DNA of 64,000 nt from Mesobacterium_A sp034670065 (GCA_034670065.1 JAXMOG010000009.1:62001-126000); one strand, 5' to 3'; positions 36,800 to 46,562 are shown, counted from the first letter of the stretch. Numbers and translations are program-made. Notes: generated by a model from the letters alone, not told the origin.

Positions 36800-37483
36800 T
36801 TAGCGGCGCAGATACTGTGTGTCGATATAGCCAATAATATCGCCGGCCCATTGGTGCCCGCTTAAGACGTACCCGTCACTGGCAACCAGATAAGCGTTTG
36901 AGAAAGTTGCTGACCCATTTGCACATTGGGCCACAACGATCTGCGCGACGGTATCGATTGTTCCCAAGGCAACGGGCGCATTTCCGCCCGGAACAACAGA
37001 GCATGACCAGCTTTGCCGTTCTTGCGTATTTGCAGCGTTCAGGAAATTCATTGTGATTTGTGCGGATCCTGCGCTTTTGCTGCGTACCAACCGTTCCAGC
37101 GGTGCAACTGTCGATGACATCAGATCACCGCCGAAACCGCGGGTTGCTACAATTACACCGTCCCGCATCACAATGGATTCACGCTGGGAATTGGCAAAGG
37201 TGGCTTGTCGACCGTTGGTTGCGATCTGAGCCATCAAGCCCTGATTTTTCGATTTGTCCAAAACCACCAAAACGAGCGGTGCGTCGCTGCGTGCCAGCTC
37301 TGCCGAAATCATTTCAGATGAAACCGCTGTTGGGGCAGTGTCTTTCTTTCGACGAGTCAGGTCTTTGACGATGTTTGCTGCGATCGAAAAACCATCAATC
37401 TCAGAGGTATTCTTGTTGCCGCAACCGGACAAAAAGCTGGCTGCCAATGCCCCTGCCAAAATGGCCTTCATCGCAATTTTCAT
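36800..37483 (-). CDS. YjbF-family lipoprotein
   Basis: A 227-aa lipoprotein: a short signal sequence ends in the lipobox LSGC. The mature part matches the YjbF/GfcB (DUF2886) type, with VMRDGVIVATRGFGGDL as its best-conserved block. Its start overlaps the YjbH stop by 4 bases. YjbF and YjbH belong to the yjbEFGH/gfc systems that act in secretion or modification of exopolysaccharide at the outer membrane; YjbE and YjbG are not present here. Biochemical function in the family is poorly defined. Confidence 0.82.
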   Translation of the reverse strand: MKIAMKAILAGALAASFLSGCGNKNTSEIDGFSIAANIVKDLTRRKKDTAPTAVSSEMISAELARSDAPLVLVVLDKSKNQGLMAQIATNGRQATFANSQRESIVMRDGVIVATRGFGGDLMSSTVAPLERLVRSKSAGSAQITMNFLNAANTQERQSWSCSVVPGGNAPVALGTIDTVAQIVVAQCANGSATFSNAYLVASDGYVLSGHQWAGDIIGYIDTQYLRR

Positions 37484-39588
37484 CGCCAGAACTTGCCCCA
37501 GGATTCCGCCAATTCAGGCTTGTGATATTCGCGCGTTTTTTCATAGAGACGCCCGCGAACATTCAGGCGCGCGCCGCCATCACGTGTAAGCGATTGAAGG
37601 TTAACCTTTGCGTCAAATCTGGACGGTTTGCTGGTTGCCCAGGAAAGCGGGATCGTGAAGCGCAGACCTTTGTCAAATGATCCTTCACCAAAATCATCTG
37701 CTGATGCGTCGGTGAAGGTGGCATAAGCGCCAAGCCGCCATCCATTTGCGAATTCTCTATCAACTGAGATTGTCGCGCCGATGTCGCCCGCCAGATAGCG
37801 GCCCACATCCAGTTGACCATGATACCCCTTGCCGATGTCATAATAGGCAGACGCATGTCCCATAAGGATATCGTAATCGCGCAGACCAAGCTGTTGGTCA
37901 AAGTCGCGCTGTTGGACATAGTTCAACTCTGCGCCAAGTGCCAAACGGCTGTCGACAGGCTTCCACAGAACTTCGCCCGACACACCTGCGTACATCGATT
38001 CCAAATACCCAAGGGTCAGACGGCTGTAGATGTTTTCCGCAGGCCGAGCGTAGTGAGACAACGTCAGATAATCCAACGACGGGTCACCTTGTTTGGCGTA
38101 CAGCGCACTGTTTGTGCGTACGGGTGGCAAATTGGTGCTGTTCTTGATTTGGCCATCCCCGATTGAGCCAACCAAGGTTTTTGAGATTGACCCTGCCAGC
38201 ACAATATTTGGAGCAATGGTGTAGCTTGCCTCTGCTCTTGCGCGCAGATCAGCCCGTACCGGATTTTGTGGGTCAAACATGCTGAAATTCAAAATGGGGC
38301 GGAATGACCACTCGAACCGTTTTCTGGTTGGGTCCATCGTTCCTTTGGCCAAGCCAAAAGCATCCGAAACCACAGCCCGTTCCAACATCAATGCACTGTC
38401 GCTGTGTTCAAAGCGTTCAATGTCAGAACGTTTCAGTTCGACCGCCGACATTGGAATGCCGTCAACGATTGGCACGATGATGAAGTTCTCAACCGATCCC
38501 GGAAGCGAGCGTGTCATGGCGCGGGCGGTGCGGCCAATCGCTTGGGCGCCAACACCGTAGCGAGAATTGTGAATCCGCACGATGGCGCTGTCTTCGGTCA
38601 GGTCCAAAGCACCTAGGGAAATACCTTCCAGTTTCAGCGTCGAACGCAGCCGTTTTTCAGTTTTGGCTTTGGCTGATGGGTCCACGGCCCAGCCAAGATC
38701 GCTTGCTTGCCCTGGCGCGCGAACAGCCACCGGTAATGGTGCGCCTTCTGAACCGCCCGGCGCCGCAGAGTGGCGCGGGTTTGCCAAGAAGGTAAGCTGA
38801 GCGCCAAAGGTGCTGCCATATGTATGGTAAAGCGAAAGCTGTGTGCCACGGTTCAGCCGATAGTCGATGCCGTAGTTCAAAGAGCTGCTGCGGTCAAAAC
38901 CGCCATTGGCGGTTTCTTCGCTATAGGCGTCAGACGAATATTCGATTTTGAACGTCAGCTTGTCGCTTGGCTGAAAAGCGATGCCGCCAAATGCCGATAT
39001 GTCGCCGCGGAACCAACGGTCGTAGGCAGGGATGCCGCCCGTGGCCAGAATGGTGGTTGAACGGTTACCGAATGATGCGAAGGACCCGTGGCCCGCCAGT
39101 CGGCCCCATCCAAGACCGCCAGTCACCTGAAGGCCCGGCTTCAGAGTTTTCGACGCAACGATGTATTCGCCGCCATAAAGCCCCGTGCCGATGAAATCTT
39201 GAAATCCAATCGCGACAGCCGGGCGGATATCGCCTTCATCCAGCAGTTGGTAACGCAAGTCGAAGCTGCGGTCGTAGTAGGTGCCGTCTACGCTATGCGG
39301 GTGATTGAAATTGCCAAGTGCTGTGTACCGGAAACTCCCGGACAGACGTGGCGCAATCTGGAACGTCAAAGTGGTTCGGGTGGTGTCACCAACCTTGGAA
39401 AAAGTCGTGGCAATTGTGGCGTCTTCATCCGCGAATGCGGTTGGCATGTCTATCAAGCTGGGAGTGCCATAGGTGCCGTAAGAAACGCCCGCGTCTTGGG
39501 CGTTGGCCAGCGGAGATGCCAGTAACAGCGTTCCAAGTGCGGTCGCGGAAAAACCGTAGCGCAAATTGACATAGGCATTTCGTGGCAC
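37480..39588 (-). CDS. YjbH-family outer-membrane protein
   Basis: A 702-aa protein with a cleavable signal (residues 1 to about 30, cleavage after ANA). The mature part begins YGTYGTPSLIDMPTA, the hallmark of the YjbH (DUF940) family, and is rich in alternating hydrophobic and aromatic residues as in beta-barrels. It pairs with YjbF downstream and probably forms an outer-membrane barrel linked to exopolysaccharide release. GTG 39588 is the start, with GGGAG 7 bases upstream. It is divergent from the flagellar operon; the spacer between them holds a CtrA site. Confidence 0.85.
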   Translation of the reverse strand: MPRNAYVNLRYGFSATALGTLLLASPLANAQDAGVSYGTYGTPSLIDMPTAFADEDATIATTFSKVGDTTRTTLTFQIAPRLSGSFRYTALGNFNHPHSVDGTYYDRSFDLRYQLLDEGDIRPAVAIGFQDFIGTGLYGGEYIVASKTLKPGLQVTGGLGWGRLAGHGSFASFGNRSTTILATGGIPAYDRWFRGDISAFGGIAFQPSDKLTFKIEYSSDAYSEETANGGFDRSSSLNYGIDYRLNRGTQLSLYHTYGSTFGAQLTFLANPRHSAAPGGSEGAPLPVAVRAPGQASDLGWAVDPSAKAKTEKRLRSTLKLEGISLGALDLTEDSAIVRIHNSRYGVGAQAIGRTARAMTRSLPGSVENFIIVPIVDGIPMSAVELKRSDIERFEHSDSALMLERAVVSDAFGLAKGTMDPTRKRFEWSFRPILNFSMFDPQNPVRADLRARAEASYTIAPNIVLAGSISKTLVGSIGDGQIKNSTNLPPVRTNSALYAKQGDPSLDYLTLSHYARPAENIYSRLTLGYLESMYAGVSGEVLWKPVDSRLALGAELNYVQQRDFDQQLGLRDYDILMGHASAYYDIGKGYHGQLDVGRYLAGDIGATISVDREFANGWRLGAYATFTDASADDFGEGSFDKGLRFTIPLSWATSKPSRFDAKVNLQSLTRDGGARLNVRGRLYEKTREYHKPELAESWGKFWR

Positions 39589-39714
39589 CGGACTGCTCCC
39601 CGAAGTCGGACGACTTTATTACGTGTTACGCCAGCAACGCGGCCTTGTCCATTGGTCCGCAAAATGACTGTCAATAAGTGACGAAACCTTGCCACTGAGC
39701 GACAATTTTAAGTG

Positions 39715-39730
39715 TTAATAGCCCCTTAAC
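39715..39730. promoter_or_regulatory. CtrA-type binding site before the flagellar genes
   Basis: TTAA (39715-39718), 7 bases, then TTAAC (39726-39730). This is a perfect match to the CtrA full site TTAA-N7-TTAAC known in alphaproteobacteria. It lies about 50 bases before the motB start and 127 bases from the divergent yjbH start. In Rhodobacterales CtrA switches on motility genes, so it probably controls the motB-flgEKLI transcript and could also influence yjbH-yjbF. Confidence 0.75.
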
Positions 39731-39778
39731 ATCTGAACTGCTATCGCTTCGATGGGGGTTAGAAAGTGGTGGTTGAAG

Positions 39779-40597
39779 ATGAATGGCGGCAACGTTGCGC
39801 CGATCATCATCAAGAAGAAAAAGGTTGTTGGGGGCGATGGGCATCATGGTGGTGCCTGGAAAGTGGCGTATGCGGATTTCGTAACCGCCATGATGGCTTT
39901 TTTTCTTTTGATGTGGCTGCTTAACGCGACGACGGAAAAGCAGCGAAAGGGTATTGCAGACTATTTTAACCCGACAATTGCGGTCAATCGCGTGTCTGGC
40001 GGTGGCGATGGCAGTTTAGGTGGACAGTCGGTGTTTTCGGAAAACACGTTGCCTCGCATGGGTACGGGGGCGACCAGCTTGAATCCGACGTCCAGCGATG
40101 CGGCGCGGGGCGCCATTAATGCCAGTGCCGGCGATGGTGGTGAAAAGGCCCAGGACGCAGTTGCAGGGCTATTGGGAAGCGGTGGGGAATCCATCCTTGA
40201 GGTGAATGAACAAAAACATGTTGAGCTGCGCCTGACGGACGAAGGACTAGTTATTGAATTCTTCGACATTCCGGACAGTCCCTTGTTCGCATCAGACGGG
40301 ACGCCAAATCAAATCATGCAGTCCCTAGTTCGGGCCGTCGCACGGACGGCGCAGGCGGTGAACAATTCCCTTGCGATCAAAGCGCATGTCGCGACACCCG
40401 CATTGGTTTTGAAAGACCGCCAAACGTGGGAGCTGTCTTCAGATCGCGCAAACACTGTCCGGAAGTTATTGGCGGGCACGCATAAAGTCGACGGACGGAT
40501 CAAGAAAGTGACAGCACTGGGGGATAAGGATCTCGCTCATTCCAACCCCATGTCTGTTCGGAACAACAGGATCGAAATCGTGTTTCTCCGCAGGTGA
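39779..40597 (+). CDS. motB: MotB flagellar stator protein
   Basis: A 272-aa stator subunit. HHGGAWKVAYADFVTAMMAFFLLMWLL is the single membrane helix, broken here as HHGGAWKVAYADF and VTAMMAFFLLMWLL; its Asp in AYADF carries the protons. The C-terminal half is an OmpA-like peptidoglycan-binding domain (LSSDRANTVRKLL, NPMSVRNNRIEIVF). ATG 39779 matches the usual family start (MNGGNVAPIII); ATG 39752 would add nine residues. MotA is not in the window. It is first in a run with flgE, flgK, flgL and flgI behind the CtrA site. Confidence 0.93.
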   Translation: MNGGNVAPIIIKKKKVVGGDGHHGGAWKVAYADFVTAMMAFFLLMWLLNATTEKQRKGIADYFNPTIAVNRVSGGGDGSLGGQSVFSENTLPRMGTGATSLNPTSSDAARGAINASAGDGGEKAQDAVAGLLGSGGESILEVNEQKHVELRLTDEGLVIEFFDIPDSPLFASDGTPNQIMQSLVRAVARTAQAVNNSLAIKAHVATPALVLKDRQTWELSSDRANTVRKLLAGTHKVDGRIKKVTALGDKDLAHSNPMSVRNNRIEIVFLRR

Positions 40598-40680
40598 GCT
40601 GGGAACAATTTGACCTATTAGCGGCGTGTTAATCGGGCGTCCGTATGCAGAAGGGACAGCACAACTCAAAAGGGTTCGAC

Positions 40681-41982
40681 ATGACCATTTCGTCTTCTTT
40701 GAATGCAGGGGTAGCCGGCCTTGCATCTAACGCAACGCGGCTTGCGGCCATTTCGGACAATATCGCCAATTCTGCCACTCACGGATATCGGCGTGTCGAA
40801 ACATCGTTTCAATCGATGGTGATGTCTTCTCGTGGGGGGGAATATTCTGCCGGTGGTGTGCGTGTGGAAACGCGCCGGTTGATTGACCAAAGCGGGTCTT
40901 TGGTGGCCACGACAAATGCTACCGATCTGGCTGTGCGCGGGCGTGGTTTTTTGCCAGTTGCGCGGTCTACGGAAGTAGAGGCAGGCAACGGCGAACCAAA
41001 ACTCTTGCTAACAACCACGGGTTCATTTCGAACAGATGCCAATGGGATACTGCGAACCGATTCCGGGTTAACATTGTTGGGATGGCCCGCATTGCCCGAT
41101 GGTTCGGTTCCCACGTATCCACGTGACACGTCAGATGGGCTGGAACCGGTCCAAATCAACGTAAACCAATTTTCTGGGGAGCCTACGACCAGGATGTCGC
41201 TAGGGGTCAACCTGCCGGCAACAGAGACAACGGCCGGTGCCACGGGCGACACTTTGGAATTGTCCGTTGAATACTATGACAACTTGGGTCGATCAGAGAA
41301 TATTCACGTCGCCTACACGCCCACGGTGCCCGCAACCGGGACTTCCAATGAATGGACGATGGTCGTCACCGATACCGCCACTCCAGGAACGGTTATCGGA
41401 GAGTATACGCTGACATTCGAAGATTCACGAACTTCAGGCGGAACTTTGCAGTCGGTGGCGACCGTTTCAGGTGGTGCGTATGATCCTTTGACAGGTGCGT
41501 TGACTGTGACTGTTGCTGGCGGGCCGATAGAGCTGAATATCGGTAAGCCCGGTGATAGCGATGGGCTTACCCAGCTTTCGGACAGTTTTGCACCGCTGAA
41601 TATTTCCAAGGACGGCTCACCAGTCGGGAACATGACAAGTGTGGAGGTTGACGAGCAAGGGGTGGTTTTTGCCTATTTTGACACTGGTATTTCCCGTCCG
41701 ATCTACCAAGTGCCCTTGATCGATTTGCCCAACCCCAACGGTATGATTGCTCTGGATAAGCAGACATATGTGCCTTCGCCAGAAAGCGGCAGCTATTTTC
41801 TATGGAATGCCGGTGACGGGCCGACGGGTGACATTGTCTCTTTTGCTTTGGAAGAGTCGTCCACAGATGTCGCCAGCGAATTGACCGACATGATCCAAAC
41901 CCAGCGGGCGTATTCCTCCAACGCGAAAGTCATCCAAACGGTGGATGAAATGCTTCAGGAAACCACAAACATTAAGCGCTGA
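40681..41982 (+). CDS. flgE: Flagellar hook protein FlgE
   Basis: A 433-aa axial protein. The N-terminal flagellar rod/hook block is ISDNIANSATHGYRRVETSF, and the C-terminal block ends in LTDMIQTQRAYSSNAKVIQTVDEM. The middle is the variable FlgE D2 domain rich in Thr and Gly. It forms the hook that joins basal body and filament and is exported by the flagellar type III system. ATG 40681 has AAGGG 7 bases before it; the frame is open to 40645 without family similarity. FlgF/FlgG are similar, but the length and the neighbours flgK and flgL support FlgE. Confidence 0.92.
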   Translation: MTISSSLNAGVAGLASNATRLAAISDNIANSATHGYRRVETSFQSMVMSSRGGEYSAGGVRVETRRLIDQSGSLVATTNATDLAVRGRGFLPVARSTEVEAGNGEPKLLLTTTGSFRTDANGILRTDSGLTLLGWPALPDGSVPTYPRDTSDGLEPVQINVNQFSGEPTTRMSLGVNLPATETTAGATGDTLELSVEYYDNLGRSENIHVAYTPTVPATGTSNEWTMVVTDTATPGTVIGEYTLTFEDSRTSGGTLQSVATVSGGAYDPLTGALTVTVAGGPIELNIGKPGDSDGLTQLSDSFAPLNISKDGSPVGNMTSVEVDEQGVVFAYFDTGISRPIYQVPLIDLPNPNGMIALDKQTYVPSPESGSYFLWNAGDGPTGDIVSFALEESSTDVASELTDMIQTQRAYSSNAKVIQTVDEMLQETTNIKR

Positions 41983-42007
41983 TCGTAGTCATTCAGGAGA
42001 TTGATCC

Positions 42008-43453
42008 ATGAGTCTGACAGGAGCTTTGTCAAATGCAGCAAGCGGGCTGGCAGTGAATGCCCGGTCGGCAAGCTTGGTGTCATCCAATATTTCCAACGCA
42101 CTCACAGAAGGATACGGCCGCCGCGAATTGATTGTTGTCACAAATGCAAACAGCACGCACGGCGGAGTCCGTATTCAAACGGTTCTGCGACACAGCAATC
42201 ATGTTCTGACGCAGGATCGCAGACAAGCAGATGCTGAAGCCAGTGCCTTGGGTGCACAAACAACAGCAGCACGTCGAATAGAGCAACTTGTTGGATCGGG
42301 GATTGAGGACGACTCCCTGTTGGCGATCATCAATAAATTCGAAGCCAGTTTAATAACAGCCGCGGCTGATCCGTCCTCTGAAGCGCGATTGAAAGAAATC
42401 GCGCGATCAGCGTCTGACGTCGCGACGAAGTTCAACACAATATCCGAGGGTGTTCAGACTGTCAGAATGTTGGCTGAGGCCAAGATCGAGGAAGAAATCG
42501 GCATTCTTAATGCAGCCTTGGCGCGTGTTGAGGGCTTAAACGCCCGGATTTCCGGTATTGTCGGGCAGGATCGCGATCCCTCTGCATTGATCGATCAGAG
42601 ACAACAAGCCATCGATGAGATTTCTTCCATTGTTCCTGTTCGTGTTGTTGAGCGTGAGCGTGAAATGGTTGCGATATTTTCCAATGGGGGCGAGATCCTG
42701 ATTGAAGATAGCGCGCGGAAACTTGAATTTTCGCCGGTTAACTTGATCGAACCTCACATGACCCTAAGCAACGGTCTGTTGAATGGTTTGACGATCGATG
42801 GACGGCAGGTCGATCCCAGTGGATCGGGGATGATGTCTGGCGGGTCACTTGCTGCGCATTTTGATGTGCGTGACCAGTTGGCGACGTCTATGCAGAGTGA
42901 GTTGGATGGAATTGCCCGTGATTTGATAGAACGGTTTCAATTTGGTGGCCCAGACACGACTTTGACGGCTGGCGATCCAGGGTTGTTTACCGATCAAGGT
43001 TTCACGTTTCTCAGCACGGACGAAGTTGGTATCGCCAATAGACTCCAACTGAATGCTTCCGTTGTTCCAAACGGCCCAAACACGTGGAAGCTTCGAGATG
43101 GTCTTAATAGCGTGGTCCCCGGCAATGTTGGGGACAGCATTCTGATCAATGGCTTGAAAGACGCGCTGAACGCGCGCGTTTCACCTTCGTCCGCAACGTT
43201 GCCGTCGCATGCCTCTTCTTTGCTTGACCATGTATCACGAATGACCAGCAACAGCGCAGAAACGCGCGTTTCTCTGGAAAAACATCAGGTCAGTGCGCAG
43301 GCGGCCGTGGTCGCGATTTCAGAAGAAGAAATGGCGCAAGGCGTCGACACAGATTTCGAACTTCAAAATCTGATGCGTATTGAGCAGGCCTATGCAGCCA
43401 ATGCACGTGTCATCCAGGTTGTGGACGAACTTTTGGATATTTTGCTGCGATAG
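42008..43453 (+). CDS. flgK: Flagellar hook-associated protein FlgK (HAP1)
   Basis: A 481-aa junction protein. The N-terminal block is LSNAASGLAVNARSASLVSSNISNA and so begins like other axial proteins; the C-terminal block is LMRIEQAYAANARVIQVVDELLDILL. Between are the coiled helices and variable beta domain, with VRVVERER and the family's YDVRD-like HFDVRDQL motif. It joins the hook to the filament together with FlgL. AGGAG lies 8 bases before the ATG. The length is short to normal for alphaproteobacterial FlgK. Confidence 0.93.
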   Translation: MSLTGALSNAASGLAVNARSASLVSSNISNALTEGYGRRELIVVTNANSTHGGVRIQTVLRHSNHVLTQDRRQADAEASALGAQTTAARRIEQLVGSGIEDDSLLAIINKFEASLITAAADPSSEARLKEIARSASDVATKFNTISEGVQTVRMLAEAKIEEEIGILNAALARVEGLNARISGIVGQDRDPSALIDQRQQAIDEISSIVPVRVVEREREMVAIFSNGGEILIEDSARKLEFSPVNLIEPHMTLSNGLLNGLTIDGRQVDPSGSGMMSGGSLAAHFDVRDQLATSMQSELDGIARDLIERFQFGGPDTTLTAGDPGLFTDQGFTFLSTDEVGIANRLQLNASVVPNGPNTWKLRDGLNSVVPGNVGDSILINGLKDALNARVSPSSATLPSHASSLLDHVSRMTSNSAETRVSLEKHQVSAQAAVVAISEEEMAQGVDTDFELQNLMRIEQAYAANARVIQVVDELLDILLR

Positions 43454-43469
43454 TTTTGGGGGAAGGTGA

Positions 43470-44474
43470 ATGCAATCTATTGGTGATTTGGCTCAGTTAT
43501 TTGGACTACAAACCAGACAAGCGCAACTGAAACGCAGTGTGTCAGCTCTCAGCCAACAGCTGACCACCGGGTTAACTTCGGACCCGGCCAGTCATCTTGG
43601 TGTTTCGATGCGTGAGGTTGCCAGCCTTCAAAGTGAGACGCAAAGATTGTCGGCGTTTCGCCAAATTGGAACCGAAGTTGCAGTCAAGGCTGAAACAATT
43701 CAATTCGTTCTAGGCGACATTCAGGATGCGACATCAGATTTGTCGTCCCTGTTTTTGCGATCCGACATTCAGCAGTCTTCTGATGCTCGTCAGGCGATCT
43801 CCAACTCATCTGGCCATGTTTTTGAGATGATTGTGGATCGCCTGAACACAAGACACGCCGAAACTTCGATCTTTGCGGGTACCGCGACTGATCAGCCTGC
43901 ATTGGCCAACTCAGAAACGATTTACGCAACCGCAAGATCAGCGGTATCTGGCGCGGTGACGGCAACTGATATCCTGAATGCCCTGGACACATGGTTCGAC
44001 ACGCCAGCTGGCGGATTTGAGACCACCGCATTTTTGGGCGCACAGACTTCTGTGCGGCGCGTCGCACTTAACGATGCAGAAAGTGTTTCGATGGCGATTC
44101 GTGCGGATGACGCAGTGTTCCGTGATGCGATGAAATCTACCTTGGCGGCTAAGCTGGCAATGGATGATACGTTGAGTTTAGACGCGTCAACGCAAGCTGC
44201 TTTGCTGCAATCTTCCCGTGATCAATTATTGCAATTGCAAAGCAACCTATCGTCAATTCGGGCTGAGGTCGGAGCAACTCAAGAGAAGATTTCCAATGTG
44301 AATGCCCGCAACGCGGCAAGGATGTCTGAGGTCGCTGTTACACTTAGCGATATTTTGGCGGTCGATCCGTATGAGATTGCGACGCGGCTTGAGCAGTCGC
44401 AAGCTCAAATGGAGGCGCTTTTTGCAGTCAGCGCCAGAAGCAGGAATTTGCGCCTAGTGGATTTCTTGCGATGA
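43470..44474 (+). CDS. flgL: Flagellar hook-associated protein FlgL (HAP3)
   Basis: A 334-aa flagellin-like protein. The N-terminal coiled coil begins MQSIGDLAQLFGLQTRQAQLK and the C-terminal coiled coil SSIRAEVGATQEKISNVNAR, as in flagellins, but sequence conservation is low, as usual for FlgL in Rhodobacterales. Position directly after flgK supports the call over a flagellin. It forms the second junction ring below the filament. GGAAGGTG precedes the ATG. The end overlaps flgI by 4 bases (ATGA). Confidence 0.85.
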   Translation: MQSIGDLAQLFGLQTRQAQLKRSVSALSQQLTTGLTSDPASHLGVSMREVASLQSETQRLSAFRQIGTEVAVKAETIQFVLGDIQDATSDLSSLFLRSDIQQSSDARQAISNSSGHVFEMIVDRLNTRHAETSIFAGTATDQPALANSETIYATARSAVSGAVTATDILNALDTWFDTPAGGFETTAFLGAQTSVRRVALNDAESVSMAIRADDAVFRDAMKSTLAAKLAMDDTLSLDASTQAALLQSSRDQLLQLQSNLSSIRAEVGATQEKISNVNARNAARMSEVAVTLSDILAVDPYEIATRLEQSQAQMEALFAVSARSRNLRLVDFLR

Positions 44475-45595
44475 TCAAAATCCAACGAAATACAGTTTTT
44501 CTGACCCTGGTTTTTTGCCTTTTTAGCCATCTGCCCAACGCGGTCGGGGCGCAGGCAATCCGGATAAAAGACTTGGTCGAGTTCAGCGGTGTTCGAGGTA
44601 ACGACTTGGTCGGATATGGTTTGGTCGTTGGGTTGAATGGCACGGGTGATGGGCTGCGAAACGCCCCGTTTACTGAAGAATTGATGGAAAACATCCTTGA
44701 ACGACTTGGTGTGAACGTTTCTGGAGAACAATTTCGTCCAAAGAATGTGGCGTCAGTAATTGTTACAGCGACTCTACCGCCGTTTGCTCGGGCGGGTGGC
44801 ACTGTGGATGTCACCGTTTCTGCAATTGGAGATGCAAAAAGCTTATTGGGCGGTACGCTGGTCATGACACCATTGAATGCGGCTGACGGTCAGATCTATG
44901 CGGTGGCGCAGGGTACAATCATTGCGGGCGGAGCGGCAGCAGAAGGAGATGGCGCAAAAACGGTACAGGGCGTTCCGACGTCTGGGGCGATACCGTCCGG
45001 TGCGCGAGTGGAGCGCGAAGTTGCCTTTGAGTTTTCAGAACTTTCTGCGTTGCGTTTGGCATTGCGAGAACCGGATTTCACGACGGCATCGCGAATTGAA
45101 GAGACGATAAATCGGACGTTCCGACGGCAGGTTGCACTGATGGCTGATGCCGGCACAGTAGAAATTGATCTGCGTGCATCAGGGGAAGCGTCACCAGCGC
45201 ATTTCTTGGTCAAAATCGAAAATCTGCCAGTGCAACCGCAACGTCGCGCTGCCGTTGTGGTGGATCAAAGATCTGGGACCATTGTAATGGGGGAGGATGT
45301 TCGCATTTCGCGCGTTGCTGTCTCTCAGGGCAATCTGACACTTCGCATTCAGGAACAGCCGATCGTCGTTCAACCCAATCCTTTTTCGGAGGGTCAGTCC
45401 ATTGTGGTGCCGCGAACCGAAGCTGCGCTGGAAGAAGGAGAGGGTTTGGCTTTGGCAGAGGTTCCCGAAGGCACCTCTTTGTCGGAGGTAATCGCAGGGC
45501 TAAATGCGCTGGGCGTTGCACCAAGGGACATGATCGACATTTTGAAAAGCATCAAAGCCGCAGGCGCACTGCATGCGGAGTTTATTGTTCAATAA
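44471..45595 (+). CDS. flgI: Flagellar P-ring protein FlgI
   Basis: A 374-aa periplasmic ring protein with a cleavable signal peptide (residues 1 to about 26, cleavage near VGA). The mature start, AIRIKDLVEFSGVRGNDLVG followed by GLVVGLNGTGD, is the conserved family signature. The C-terminal end ALGVAPRDMIDILKSIKAAGALHAE is likewise diagnostic. It assembles around the rod in the peptidoglycan. It is last in the flagellar run here and converges on the polysaccharide permease gene with only 13 bases between, where no hairpin terminator was seen. Confidence 0.96.
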   Translation: MIKIQRNTVFLTLVFCLFSHLPNAVGAQAIRIKDLVEFSGVRGNDLVGYGLVVGLNGTGDGLRNAPFTEELMENILERLGVNVSGEQFRPKNVASVIVTATLPPFARAGGTVDVTVSAIGDAKSLLGGTLVMTPLNAADGQIYAVAQGTIIAGGAAAEGDGAKTVQGVPTSGAIPSGARVEREVAFEFSELSALRLALREPDFTTASRIEETINRTFRRQVALMADAGTVEIDLRASGEASPAHFLVKIENLPVQPQRRAAVVVDQRSGTIVMGEDVRISRVAVSQGNLTLRIQEQPIVVQPNPFSEGQSIVVPRTEAALEEGEGLALAEVPEGTSLSEVIAGLNALGVAPRDMIDILKSIKAAGALHAEFIVQ

Positions 45596-45608
45596 TGGGG
45601 GCTTGTGA

Positions 45609-46439
45609 CTATCGGCGTGCGTTCCACGATGCAGAGGCGTGTTTTCGGGTGTAGAACTCTCCCATCAATCCGATCATCAGCAAGCCGATGCTAAGGTAGA
45701 CTGGGTACTCAATACTGCTGTTTCGGGGTGCGTAGTCCAGAAAGGCAAAGCCTCTGGATTGGTCAATAGCGTGGAACAAGGGGTTCCAATCAAACATGAC
45801 CAACATCGAACTGGACAGCGTGTTTGCGACAAACATTTTGCCTGACGCGATCATATTGGCCCGCTGGTATATTGTGCCAATGATACTGACGGGCGTTGGC
45901 GCCCAAGGTTTTGCTGCCAAGAGAACCATGCCAACTGCTGCGCCTGAAAACCACGCCAATATGACCATGGCCATGCATCCGATCGGGTCGTGGATTTCGG
46001 ATATGACCCCCGGATTGAAAGCGACGTCGTAGATAAACAGCACCGCAAACAATGACAAAACCTGAACATAAAGCGAAGACATCATGCCAGAAGCGATCGC
46101 GATTGCAGTGGTCATTGGCGCATGTTGCATCATCGGGCTTGCCGGCCCTTCGGAGTTCATGACCGCGCCCATGGTTTTGACGTGGGTCATGTAAAGAAAT
46201 ACCCCGGTCATGATGTAGACCATAAAGTCGCCGCGCAGGGCTGTGCCACGGACTCCAATGATGATGAACATGAAATAGAAGGCAAGAACGAAGGTGGCCG
46301 TTTGAAGCATATTCATCAGAATCGCCACGATTGCGTTGCCATGAACGCGCCGCACCGATCGAACGGTGTTGTGGTAGATCAGCTCTGAAATGTAGAGAGC
46401 AGAGCCAAATTTGGATCGTGGACGGGCAGTTTGAAACAT
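45609..46439 (-). CDS. ABC-2 type polysaccharide export permease (KpsM-like), no ATPase nearby
   Basis: A 276-aa inner-membrane protein with about six helices. The N-terminus (MFQTARPRSKF...ELIYHNTVRSVRRVHGNA) and the LMNMLQTATFVLAFYFMF helix match the KpsM/RkpT/CtrC group that exports capsule or other polysaccharides. ATG 46439 fits the family start; the frame continues to an ATG at 46502 without similarity. The partner ATPase (KpsT) is not in the window, and the gene stands between convergent flgI and divergent cysQ. The ATPase and the KpsE/KpsD-type partners must be encoded elsewhere, or it works with an ATPase of another locus. Confidence 0.87.
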   Translation of the reverse strand: MFQTARPRSKFGSALYISELIYHNTVRSVRRVHGNAIVAILMNMLQTATFVLAFYFMFIIIGVRGTALRGDFMVYIMTGVFLYMTHVKTMGAVMNSEGPASPMMQHAPMTTAIAIASGMMSSLYVQVLSLFAVLFIYDVAFNPGVISEIHDPIGCMAMVILAWFSGAAVGMVLLAAKPWAPTPVSIIGTIYQRANMIASGKMFVANTLSSSMLVMFDWNPLFHAIDQSRGFAFLDYAPRNSSIEYPVYLSIGLLMIGLMGEFYTRKHASASWNARR

Positions 46440-46562
46440 TGTGACCTGCTCAGCTCCTTGGATTTTCGCGGCATTCTTGTTGTTTTGACCATAGGTGGCC
46501 ATAACGCGCTGGACATGTCTACTTTAAGAATCCGGCAAATCGTTGGCGGAAGGAGAATTGAT

